Source: Mesonia sp. HuA40
Lineage (GTDB): Bacteria; Bacteroidota; Bacteroidia; Flavobacteriales; Flavobacteriaceae
Reading direction: 5' to 3'
Assembly: GCF_008017835.1 (NCBI RefSeq)
Contig: NZ_VRLT01000028.1
Span: forward strand, 124,001 to 188,000
Length of the DNA stretch: 64,000 nt
Of this stretch, positions 37,053 through 44,802 are shown one piece after another. The notes beneath the pieces are model-generated. The model did no database searches. It was not told where the DNA came from and saw only the letters and a program-made list of their open reading frames with translations. Each line of letters begins with the position of its first letter. The stretch's first letter is position 1. Position numbers and translations under genes: made by a program.

Positions 37053-40000
37053 GAATCAACTTGACATACAACTTTTAGAAGATATAATTATCGGAAGAGT
37101 TGAGCCACATATCTATGCTTTTACAACAGAAACGGTTCCTAATTATTTAAAAGTTGGTGATACTTACAGGCCTGTTGAACAAAGACTTAACGAATGGAGA
37201 AAACATTTTCCACAACTTGAAAAAAAGTATCAAAAAGTTGCTAAAGCTAACGAAGAAACATTTTTCAGAGACTTTGCTATTCATCAGTATTTAGAATATG
37301 AACTTAAGAAATTAAGACTAGTACAAGGGGATTTAGATTCCACTATATATTATTCAAACGAATTTTTTAAAGATACTAATATCAGTGATATTGATGACGC
37401 GATAACAGATATTATTGATGCTCACAAAAAAAATGAGCCTAAGTATAAATTTTACAAATTCGATGGTAGTTTATTACCTGAAACGCATACCTACGCTAGA
37501 AATCAAGAATACGAGCCAAGACCTAATCAAAAAGAGACCATTAAGAGATTTAGAAAAGCCATTGACAATGGTAGAAATAATCTCTTAATGTACGCAGTAA
37601 TGCGATTTGGTAAGTCGTTTACTTCTATGTGCTGTGCGGTCGAGATGAACGCAAAATTTGTTCTAATTGTTTCTGCAAAAGCTGATGTGAAGAATGAATG
37701 GAAGAAAACGGTTGAAAGTCACGTCAAATTCGATGGATTTAACTTTTTAGATAGTAATTCACTTTTAGAAAGCGAAACAATCATAAAAGATAAGCTAGAA
37801 GCTAACGAAAAAATTGCCTTATTTCTTACACTTCAAGACTTACAAGGAGATGATATAAAAGCCAAACACAAGGAAGTATTTGAAAAACAGATTGACCTGT
37901 TGCTTATAGACGAGACTCATTTTGGTGCAAGAGCTCAGGAATACGGAAAAGTTTTAAAAGATTTCAAAGCTGGAGAGAAAAGAAGTGAACTTAAAGAATA
38001 TGATGAATCACTTGATGAATTAGATGAAACCACTAAAGTAATCGACTCGAAGGTTCGTATACACTTATCTGGCACACCTTATAGAATTTTAATGAACAGT
38101 GAATTCGAAGAGGACGATATAATTGCTTTTTATCAATTCACAAATATAGCAGAAGACCAAGAAGAATGGGATAAGCAAAATCTTAATAAAGATGAAGTAA
38201 AAGAGTGGGACAACCCTTATTATGGTTTTCCTCAAATGATACGTTTTGCATTTAATCCTAATAAATCTTCCAGGAAAAAGATGGAAGAGTTAAAGAAGTT
38301 AGGCGTTACTTATGCTTTCTCTGAATTATTAAAACCTAAATCCATACTTAAAGACAATACAAATCAACTACATAAGAAGTTTATCTACGAACAAGAAATA
38401 ATTGATTTATTGAATGTTATTGATGGTACTGATGCAGATGACAATTTATTAAGCTTTCTAGATTATGAGAAATTAAAAGATGGTAAGATGTGCCGTCATA
38501 TTGTTTGTGTACTACCCTATCGTGCTTCCTGTGATGCGTTTGAGGAGTTAATTAAATCGAATGAATTTAAAAATTTAAGCTCTTACGAAGTTATCAATAT
38601 TTCTGGTGTTGAAAATGATAATATTTATAAGGATACACAGTCGGTAAAATCTAAAATAAGTGAGTGTGAAAGCGAGAATAAAAAAACCATCACTTTAACG
38701 GTAAATAGGATGCTTACAGGAAGTACAGTCCCTGAATGGGATACTATGCTCTATTTAAAAGATACAGCCTCACCACAAGAATATGATCAAGCAATCTTTA
38801 GACTTCAAAGTCAATATATTAAAGTATTAAAAGAACCCGAGGGCGATACTGTAAAATACAATATGAAGCCTCAAACGTTATTAGTTGATTTTAATCCTAA
38901 TAGAATGTTTCAAATGCAGGAACAAAAATCACAAATTTATAATGTCAATGTAGAATCTAACGGAAATACTAAATTAGAAGAAAGAATAAAAAGAGAACTT
39001 CAGATTTCGCCAATAGTTGTAATAAACAACAATAAAATGGTTGAAGTTGAGCCTACTGACATTTTAGATGCCGTCCGTCAATATTCAAGCGAAAGAAGTG
39101 TATTGGATGAAGCTACATCAATCTCAATCGATTACTCTTTATTAGACATAGAAGCAATAAAAGATGTGATTGAAAAACAGGGAGGAATTAAATCGAGACA
39201 AGGATTAGAAATAGAGCCATCAGAAGGCGAAGGTGATGATATTGATACTGGTGATCAACCTGATAATGGAGAAAAGCCAGAAGAAGGAGATAAAACTTCA
39301 AAATCATCAAAAGATGATGATAAAATAGATTACAAAGGAAAGTTTGCAATGTATTATGCAAGAATACTTTTCTTTTCCTTTTCAACTGATTCAACTGTTA
39401 AATCACTTCAAGAAATTATTAACGTCATAATTGATGATAATAACAACCTTCGCATAGCTACTCATTTAAATTTAGAGATTGATATACTACGATTATTTCA
39501 AGAACATATTAACGGTTTTGTGCTAAGTGAATTAGATTACAAAATTCAAAATATCAATTCATTGGCAAACGATTCTACAATTTCACCCATAGAAAGAGCA
39601 AGGAATGCAATGAAAAAATTTGGTCGCTTATCAGTTTCTGAGATTGTTACTCCTGAAATAGTTACTGATATGATGATTAATTCGTTGCCAGAAAATGCCA
39701 TCCAAAATGAAAGCAAAATATTAGACATTGCTTCAAAACAAGGTGAATTTGTTTACTCTGTTTATAAAAAGTTTGGTAAAAAGGTAGCAAACAATTTTTA
39801 TTCAATACCAACATCAAAAATTGCTTATGAATTTACTAGAAAAGTATATTCATTACTTGAGCTAAATATAGAAAATATAGAATCAAACTACACATCTTAT
39901 GATTTGATTGAAGAAAACGATTTGATTCAAGATGAAACCATAAAAATTAACAACAACGATATGAAATTTAATGTGATTGTTGGTAATCCACCATACCAAG

Positions 40001-40992
40001 AAAGTGATGGAGGTGCTCAAGCCAGTGCTAAGCCAATTTACCACCATTTTGTAAACATAGCTAAGCAATTAAACCCTAATTATAGTAGTATAATTATGCC
40101 AACAAGATGGTATGCTGGTGGTAAAGGTTTAGACACGTTTAGAGACCAAATGTTAAATGATAAAAACATTTCGGAATTACACGACTTCTTAAATCCAGAA
40201 ATAATTTTCCCACACACTAATAACAGAGGAGGCATTTGCTTTTTCTTGAGAGATAATAATTATGATAATAGTGAAAACTTAACAAAAGTATTTACTTATG
40301 ACGATAATTTATCACCTACTCTAAATACTAGAAGCTTAAAAACAGAAGATTCAGATATTCTTATTCGACACGGTATTGCTGTTAAAATACTTCAAAAGGT
40401 TAAATCAAATGAAAAATTTGAATCTTTTGAAGAAAATATATCATCTAGAAAACCTTTTGGACTTGAGGGTAACGTTGTTAAAAATCAGTCCATCTTTAGA
40501 CCTACTAAAAAAGGATTAAAATCACCTATTCTCTGCTATGGTAGAGGAAAACAAATAGGATATTTGAATAAAGAGGAAATATCAAAAAACACTAAATGGA
40601 TTAACAAATTCAAAGTGTTTGCACCATATGCAAATAATATTGGAACAGAACTCAACGATGATAATTTGAATGCATTCGTAGGAGAGCCTAATACAATTAG
40701 CACTGAAACATATATTGTAATAGGAGCTGATTTAGACTTAAATAAAGAATCAGCTAATAATCTTACAAATTATTGCTTTACTAAATTTGCAAGATTTATG
40801 CATAGTTTACCGAAAGTAAGCCAACACGGTACATCAAAGACATACAAGTTTGTTCCACTTCAAGATTTCACATCTGAATCAGATATAGATTGGAGTAAAT
40901 CAATTGCGGAAATTGACAAACAACTTTATGAAAAATATAAACTAAGTGAGGAGGAAATAGAATTTATTGAGAAAATGATTAAACCAATGTAA
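37042..40992 (+). CDS. Large nuclease-helicase-methyltransferase restriction enzyme
   Basis: A 1316-residue multi-domain protein. Residues ~20-95 resemble a GIY-YIG/T5orf172 nuclease (EPHIYAFTTETVPNYLKVGD, RPVEQRLNEW). Residues ~155-640 are an SF2 helicase with Walker A-like YAVMRFGKSF (184-193), DETH (290-293) and SGTPYR (343-348). An acidic linker spans ~735-775. A gamma-type N6-adenine methylase follows, with ILDIASKQGEF (~892, motif I) and NPPY (982-985), then a probable target-recognition region. This order recalls type ISP enzymes such as LlaGI, but those carry an Mrr-like nuclease. It overlaps the preceding gene by 11 bases, and XRE regulator, partner and this gene form one operon. Confidence 0.85.
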   Translation: MANKNQLDIQLLEDIIIGRVEPHIYAFTTETVPNYLKVGDTYRPVEQRLNEWRKHFPQLEKKYQKVAKANEETFFRDFAIHQYLEYELKKLRLVQGDLDSTIYYSNEFFKDTNISDIDDAITDIIDAHKKNEPKYKFYKFDGSLLPETHTYARNQEYEPRPNQKETIKRFRKAIDNGRNNLLMYAVMRFGKSFTSMCCAVEMNAKFVLIVSAKADVKNEWKKTVESHVKFDGFNFLDSNSLLESETIIKDKLEANEKIALFLTLQDLQGDDIKAKHKEVFEKQIDLLLIDETHFGARAQEYGKVLKDFKAGEKRSELKEYDESLDELDETTKVIDSKVRIHLSGTPYRILMNSEFEEDDIIAFYQFTNIAEDQEEWDKQNLNKDEVKEWDNPYYGFPQMIRFAFNPNKSSRKKMEELKKLGVTYAFSELLKPKSILKDNTNQLHKKFIYEQEIIDLLNVIDGTDADDNLLSFLDYEKLKDGKMCRHIVCVLPYRASCDAFEELIKSNEFKNLSSYEVINISGVENDNIYKDTQSVKSKISECESENKKTITLTVNRMLTGSTVPEWDTMLYLKDTASPQEYDQAIFRLQSQYIKVLKEPEGDTVKYNMKPQTLLVDFNPNRMFQMQEQKSQIYNVNVESNGNTKLEERIKRELQISPIVVINNNKMVEVEPTDILDAVRQYSSERSVLDEATSISIDYSLLDIEAIKDVIEKQGGIKSRQGLEIEPSEGEGDDIDTGDQPDNGEKPEEGDKTSKSSKDDDKIDYKGKFAMYYARILFFSFSTDSTVKSLQEIINVIIDDNNNLRIATHLNLEIDILRLFQEHINGFVLSELDYKIQNINSLANDSTISPIERARNAMKKFGRLSVSEIVTPEIVTDMMINSLPENAIQNESKILDIASKQGEFVYSVYKKFGKKVANNFYSIPTSKIAYEFTRKVYSLLELNIENIESNYTSYDLIEENDLIQDETIKINNNDMKFNVIVGNPPYQESDGGAQASAKPIYHHFVNIAKQLNPNYSSIIMPTRWYAGGKGLDTFRDQMLNDKNISELHDFLNPEIIFPHTNNRGGICFFLRDNNYDNSENLTKVFTYDDNLSPTLNTRSLKTEDSDILIRHGIAVKILQKVKSNEKFESFEENISSRKPFGLEGNVVKNQSIFRPTKKGLKSPILCYGRGKQIGYLNKEEISKNTKWINKFKVFAPYANNIGTELNDDNLNAFVGEPNTISTETYIVIGADLDLNKESANNLTNYCFTKFARFMHSLPKVSQHGTSKTYKFVPLQDFTSESDIDWSKSIAEIDKQLYEKYKLSEEEIEFIEKMIKPM

Positions 40993-41007
40993 GCCCACGC
41001 TAAAAGC

Positions 41008-41110
41008 CATACACATTTGCAATTACTCACGATTTTATAAATCATTTTTGGAGTTCGTGAACTTCGTTTCGCACCAGCCAACGCTACGCCAAAAATTGCA
41101 AAAGAGTATG
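41008..41110 (+). repeat. attC-like palindrome 1
   Basis: Arms CATACACATTTGCAATT (41008-41024) and AATTGCAAAAGAGTATG (41094-41110) are complementary at 14 of 17 positions. It lies directly after the restriction operon, and GCCAACGCTC follows at its right end. Confidence 0.55.
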
Positions 41111-41176
41111 TCTTGCCAACGCTCACTTCGAATTAAGTAGAAACATTGGAAAACCAAGAAAATCAAGGAAAGCCTG

Positions 41177-41311
41177 TGTACAACATTGTATAAAAATAAT
41201 AGCGGTTTAATCGCTAAACCGAAAGTAAGTAAATATAAAAAAGGTCTGTGATTAACCGAAAAGTTAGTGCGTTAAAATCCGCTACTATTCTTATACTAGA
41301 CCGTTGGTAAC
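41177..41311 (+). repeat. attC-like palindrome 2
   Basis: Arms TATAAAAATAATAGCGG (41189-41205) and CCGCTACTATTCTTATA (41279-41295) pair with two mismatches. The ends are TGTACAAC on the left and GACCGTTGGTAAC on the right, the same termini as palindromes at 52.1 and 53.9 kb. The loop holds GGTTTA/TAAACC. It immediately precedes the HigBA cassette. Confidence 0.7.
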
Positions 41312-41332
41312 AAGCTGAAAAAAGAAAAATTA

Positions 41333-41347
41333 TTACCAAATTGGTAA
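41333..41347 (+). promoter_or_regulatory. Palindromic operator of higBA
   Basis: TTACCAA-A-TTGGTAA is a perfect 7-bp inverted repeat nine bases upstream of the -7 box. A site in this position would let HigA or the HigBA complex repress its own operon. Confidence 0.6.
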
Positions 41348-41356
41348 CTTTTTTAT

Positions 41357-41364
41357 TATATTTG
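41357..41364 (+). promoter_or_regulatory. Promoter -7 box of higBA
   Basis: TATATTTG, perfect TAnnTTTG match, 17 bases before the GTG start of higB. Confidence 0.6.
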
Positions 41365-41381
41365 CGACAAACAAGTATACT

Positions 41382-41675
41382 GTGAGAGTAATAGCGAAAC
41401 GAACTTTACGCGACTTTTGGGAGAAACACGCTGACTGTGATGAACAATTAAAGTCTTGGTTTAGAGAAACTGAAAAATCTGAATGGAATAATATAAATGA
41501 ATTAAAAAACGATTATCCGAGTGCAAGTATTTTAAAAGACAATCGAATTGTTTACAATATTAAAGGCAACAACTACCGATTAATTGTAAAATTCAACTTT
41601 GATTTTCAAATATGCTGGATAAGATTCATCGGAACTCACGCAGAATATGACAAAATAGACGCAAATAACATCTGA
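41382..41675 (+). CDS. higB: HigB-family toxin (mRNA interferase)
   Basis: A 97-residue RelE-superfamily toxin that cleaves mRNA on the ribosome. MRVIAKRTLRDFWEKHADCDEQL at the N-terminus and WIRFIGTHAEYDKIDANNI at the C-terminus match the HigB family, including the His/Tyr of the active-site end. The toxin precedes the antitoxin, the inverted order typical of hig loci. It starts with GTG. The antitoxin ATG follows its stop by two bases. The cassette is bounded by palindromes on both sides. Confidence 0.92.
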   Translation: MRVIAKRTLRDFWEKHADCDEQLKSWFRETEKSEWNNINELKNDYPSASILKDNRIVYNIKGNNYRLIVKFNFDFQICWIRFIGTHAEYDKIDANNI

Positions 41676-41677
41676 TT

Positions 41678-42034
41678 ATGAAAATAACACCAATAAGAAA
41701 CGAAAAAGACTATCAAAACGCTCTGAACAGACTTGAAGAAATTTTTGATTCAAAAAAAGGAACTGAACAAGGAGATGAATTGGAAATCCTTTCAATCTTA
41801 ATTGACAGATATGAAAATGACAACTTTCCAATTGGAATGCCTGACCCAATTGAGGCAATCAAATTCAGAATGGAACAGATGGGAATGAAACAAAAGGATT
41901 TAGCCGAAGTTGTTGGTTTTAAAAGTAGAGTTAGTGAAATTTTAAGTAAAAAACGTAAACTGACTTTAGGAATGATAAGAAAACTAAATTCAACACTTCA
42001 CATTCCGACTGAAGTGTTAGTTCAAGATTATTAA
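41678..42034 (+). CDS. higA: HigA-family antitoxin
   Basis: A 118-residue protein that neutralises HigB and represses the operon. The N-terminal half (MKITPIRNEKDYQNALNRLEEI ... GDELEILSILIDRYE) is the HigA-specific toxin-interacting part. The C-terminal half is an XRE helix-turn-helix (MGMKQKDLAEVVGFKSRVSEIL, KRKLTLGMIRKLN). It lies two bases after higB. The perfect palindrome upstream of the promoter is its probable binding site. Confidence 0.92.
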   Translation: MKITPIRNEKDYQNALNRLEEIFDSKKGTEQGDELEILSILIDRYENDNFPIGMPDPIEAIKFRMEQMGMKQKDLAEVVGFKSRVSEILSKKRKLTLGMIRKLNSTLHIPTEVLVQDY

Positions 42035-42046
42035 TAAAAAAGTCAG

Positions 42047-42196
42047 TTGCCAACAATGGCTATAAGTAATTGCTTATTCTCGCCTGCTTCTGAATCCCGA
42101 AACTTCGGGGCTCGCGGACTTTCTATCTGTGATTTATTTGCTAACTTTAGTGCTGAAACACGCAACAAACCATAAACAAACACGTTGGCTACAACC
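42047..42196 (+). repeat. attC-like palindrome 3
   Basis: The left end GCCAACAATGGCTATAAG and the right end AACCATAAACAAACACGTTGGC can pair imperfectly, with an internal CCCGAAACTTCGGG hairpin. It separates higBA from the DUF6557-like gene. Confidence 0.55.
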
Positions 42197-42216
42197 TTGA
42201 CAAATTCTCTTAAATA

Positions 42217-42735
42217 ATGCTATTAAATGACTTAATAAATTCAACTCATTGGTTCAGTGTAGAAATGACAATATTGAAACTCTATCCAGAAATTAAAAAT
42301 GTGATTGAGGAATATAAAAAAGTGTTTGAAAAAATAAAGTTAATGTATCCTGAACCCTGTGAAATGGAAATTGTCCTAACTGAATGTGAGGATAATTATG
42401 ATGAAGAAATGACAACCTATGTTGACGTATCTGGGAGAAAATTGAACGAAGTTGAATCTCAAAGTTATGCTCTAGAATTCACGGAGTGGAAAAAATGGCT
42501 TGGAATGAAAATTGCCAATGAGACTGTCGAAAAATTTACTGAACTGGAAATCATTTCTCATTGCCTCTACGAAATGACTTTTGTTGACTATGAGGAAGAT
42601 GAAATTCAGGAGCAATTCAATAGTATAAAAAAAATAGCAAGTGAATACAAAAACTTAACAGAAGAAGAGCGAAAAGACAAGACTATTTCATTTGAAAAAT
42701 TAATAAAACAACTAAAAGAAAAAGGCAGCAGCTAA
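42217..42735 (+). CDS. DUF6557-like protein
   Basis: A 172-residue soluble, acidic protein with no signal peptide. Features such as LILKLYPEIKNVIEEYKKV, TTYVDVSGRK, YALEFTEWKKWLGM and SHCLYEMTFVDYEEDEI match what I recall of the DUF6557 family, which has no established function. It is the only gene between two palindromes, forming a single-gene cassette in the same orientation as its neighbours. An immunity or defence-related role is possible only by context. Confidence 0.6.
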   Translation: MLLNDLINSTHWFSVEMTILKLYPEIKNVIEEYKKVFEKIKLMYPEPCEMEIVLTECEDNYDEEMTTYVDVSGRKLNEVESQSYALEFTEWKKWLGMKIANETVEKFTELEIISHCLYEMTFVDYEEDEIQEQFNSIKKIASEYKNLTEEERKDKTISFEKLIKQLKEKGSS

Positions 42736-42744
42736 AAACATGAA

Positions 42745-42840
42745 TTGTTCATTGCTATCTTCGGTTTACGGCGGAAAGAATCCTGTGAATTTTTCTGCAA
42801 CGTATCATACACAAACCCTTTGCGCCCAAATAAAAAAACA
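42745..42840 (+). repeat. attC-like palindrome 4
   Basis: It contains TTGCTATCTTCGGTTTACGG...GGCGGAAA (42752-42777), a 26-base block identical to one in palindrome 5 (43924-43949), and ends with GCAACGTATCATACACAAACCC and GCGCCC. It separates the DUF6557-like gene from fic. Confidence 0.55.
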
Positions 42841-42867
42841 CGTTTCATAAGATAATTCAGATTAAAT

Positions 42868-42901
42868 GATGGTATCTTTGATAGTATCAAATGATAGTAT
42901 C
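42868..42901 (+). promoter_or_regulatory. Triple GATRGTATC operator overlapping the fic promoter
   Basis: GATGGTATC (42868), GATAGTATC (42880) and GATAGTATC (42893) are spaced 12 and 13 bases apart. The -7 box TATCTTTG (42873-42880) lies across the first and second copies. Spacing of about one helical turn suggests cooperative binding of a repressor, possibly the C-terminal winged helix of Fic itself. The third copy contains the ATG at 42891, so the real start is probably the ATG at 42906. Confidence 0.6.
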
Positions 42902-42905
42902 AAAA

Positions 42906-43859
42906 ATGAAACCACCTTACGAAATAACATCTTCTATTTTAAAATTAATAACTTCCATTTCAGAGAAAATAGGAGAAGTAAATGCTAATTTATTAAACAG
43001 ACCTTCACCTAAATTGAGGAAACAGAATAGAATCAAAACTATTCATTCTTCGTTAAAAATAGAAGGAAACACACTTACAGAAGAACAAATAACTGCACTT
43101 CTTGAAAACAAAAGAGTTATTGGGCCTAAAAAAGATGTTATTGAAGTTTTAAATGCAATTAAAATTTATGAAAATTTAGATGATTACAATCCTTCTAATG
43201 AAAAATCTTTTTTACAAGCACACCAGAACTTAATGGAAGGTTTAATCGAAAATTCTGGAAAATATAGAAATCAAAGTGTCGGAATTGTAAAAGGTTCTAA
43301 AGTTGAGCATTTAGCACCACCATTTGAAAATGTGTCATACTTAATGAAAGACCTTTTTGAATATTTGAAAAAGTCTGATGAAATTGAGTTAATTAAAAGT
43401 TGTGTTTTTCATTACGAAATGGAATTTATACATCCATTTTTGGATGGAAATGGTAGAATGGGAAGATTATGGCAAACTTTAATTTTAATGGAAAAACATC
43501 CAATCTTTGAATTTTTGCCTTTTGAAACTTTAATCAGTAATGACCAAGAAAAATATTATAAAGCTTTGGCTGAAAGTGATAAAGCTGGAAAATCAACTAA
43601 GTTTATTGAATATATGCTTAATGTAATTGACATTTCAATAAGTCAGCTATTAAATTTTAATAATCGTACGTTAAATGAAAAAGATAGATTAGAATATTAT
43701 CTCTCATTAAATAAAACAGAATTTACTAGAAAAGACTATATGAATATTTTTAAAGACATTTCATCAGCAACTGCAAGTAGAGATTTAAAAAAAGGAGTTG
43801 AATTAAATTTATTTGAAAAAATAGGAGAAAAAAATAAGACAGTGTATCGTTTAAAATAA
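42906..43859 (+). CDS. Fic-family protein with winged-helix tail
   Basis: Fic proteins transfer AMP from ATP to target proteins. The core motif HPFLDGNGRMGRL is intact, with the catalytic His and the Arg for ATP. The N-terminus carries an inhibitory motif, S-S-L-K-I-E-G-N, which fits (S/T)xxxE(G/N) and normally keeps the enzyme off. The C-terminal ~70 residues look like a winged helix (NKTEFTRKDYMNIF, SSATASRDLKKGVELNLFEKIG), as in DNA-binding Fic regulators. The frame opens at 42891, but MKPPYEITSSILKLITSISE from 42906 is the usual family start. It is a single-gene cassette between palindromes 4 and 5. Confidence 0.9.
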   Translation: MKPPYEITSSILKLITSISEKIGEVNANLLNRPSPKLRKQNRIKTIHSSLKIEGNTLTEEQITALLENKRVIGPKKDVIEVLNAIKIYENLDDYNPSNEKSFLQAHQNLMEGLIENSGKYRNQSVGIVKGSKVEHLAPPFENVSYLMKDLFEYLKKSDEIELIKSCVFHYEMEFIHPFLDGNGRMGRLWQTLILMEKHPIFEFLPFETLISNDQEKYYKALAESDKAGKSTKFIEYMLNVIDISISQLLNFNNRTLNEKDRLEYYLSLNKTEFTRKDYMNIFKDISSATASRDLKKGVELNLFEKIGEKNKTVYRLK

Positions 43860-43860
43860 C

Positions 43861-43999
43861 TGGACACAAAAACTGGCTATGATTCATTGCTTCTGACTTT
43901 CCTACCGGAATGTCCTCGCAAATTTGCTATCTTCGGTTTACGGCGGAAAACCCTCGCGGATTTTCACGTAACAAACCATTTACAAACACGTCGCCAAAA
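43861..43999 (+). repeat. attC-like palindrome 5
   Basis: It begins GGACACAAAAACTGGCTATG and ends AACAAACCATTTACAAACACGTCGCC, close to the right end of palindrome 3. It carries the 26-base block shared with palindrome 4 (43924-43949). It separates fic from the next secreted protein. Confidence 0.55.
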
Positions 44000-44001
44000 A
44001 C

Positions 44002-44640
44002 ATGAAAAAGATACTTACAACATTTCTACTACTTATTTTAATCTTACCAATTTATTCACAGGATATAAGCCAAAAAAGAATTCTAGAGTTTGATTTAAAT
44101 TCAGATTTAGATGAACTAAAGAAAGTTGGGTACGGAGAAAAAGAATTGAGAATTTTGGGGGTAATTCTAACAGAGAGAATAAATGAAAATAAAAATATTG
44201 ATACCTTAACAGTTAAAAATTGCTTGCCCTTAATTTTAAAACATAAACTTTATAATAGTGATTTTGTAAAATCAGCTGTAAAGAAAGATTATGCTAACAA
44301 AAGAGACAAATTGATTCAGTTTAATGATTTATTGATACTTGAAAACATTGATAAAATTGATTACGGAATTATTCTATTTTGTAGCACGGCTTCAATAAGT
44401 TGCGATAAATTTCTAACCGATTTAAATTCTGTTATTGGAATTCAATTTCTGAAGAAAAATAAATTGTACTATTATGATTTATTTAAAAAAGAGCAGTTTG
44501 ATTATTTAGTTAAAAAACAAAAGGAGCTTCTGGATTCAAATGCTCAACCACATTTTGCAGTTATGAAAAACGGAAAAATTATTAATGATTTCATTGGATA
44601 CAGCAAATTATCCGAATTGTTTAGTAAATTGAATAATTAA
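44002..44640 (+). CDS. Secreted thioredoxin-fold-like protein
   Basis: A 212-residue protein with a signal peptide (LTTFLLLILILPIYSQ). The C-terminal half resembles a thioredoxin fold: IDYGIILFCSTASISCD in the position of the redox strand, and PHFAVMKNGKIINDFIGY in the position of the cis-Pro strand. The usual CxxC is replaced by CSTASISC, with six residues between the Cys, so classic disulfide-exchange chemistry is doubtful. It is a single-gene cassette between palindromes 5 and 6. The function is unknown, and the fold assignment is by eye. Confidence 0.6.
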   Translation: MKKILTTFLLLILILPIYSQDISQKRILEFDLNSDLDELKKVGYGEKELRILGVILTERINENKNIDTLTVKNCLPLILKHKLYNSDFVKSAVKKDYANKRDKLIQFNDLLILENIDKIDYGIILFCSTASISCDKFLTDLNSVIGIQFLKKNKLYYYDLFKKEQFDYLVKKQKELLDSNAQPHFAVMKNGKIINDFIGYSKLSELFSKLNN

Positions 44641-44649
44641 AATATTAAT

Positions 44650-44790
44650 GCCAACAATGGCTGTACTGCATATCGGCGGATTTTCCTTGTCGGAAAATCC
44701 TACATATTTACAAATTGATAGTCTTATACAGAAAAATCTTATTGATTTTTCCGTAAAGACAGCATAGCCCAAACATTTGCCAATCATTGC
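44650..44790 (+). repeat. attC-like palindrome 6
   Basis: Left arm GCCAACAATGGCTGTACTGC (44650-44669) and right arm CAGCATAGCCCAAACATTTGCC (44760-44781) share complementary GGCTRTRCTG. Inside, GGATTTTCC/GGAAAATCC forms a second hairpin. It separates two secreted/membrane protein genes. Confidence 0.6.
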
Positions 44791-44802
44791 AAAAAATTAA
44801 AT

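Noticed and set aside
42868-42901. Direct repeats considered as a CRISPR remnant
   Set aside because: Units are 9 bases at 12-13 base spacing around a promoter box, so they are operator-like; no CRISPR array or cas gene is in the window.
43887-44093. 68-codon reading frame across palindrome 5
   Set aside because: It spans the palindrome and the signal-peptide start of the next gene in another frame.
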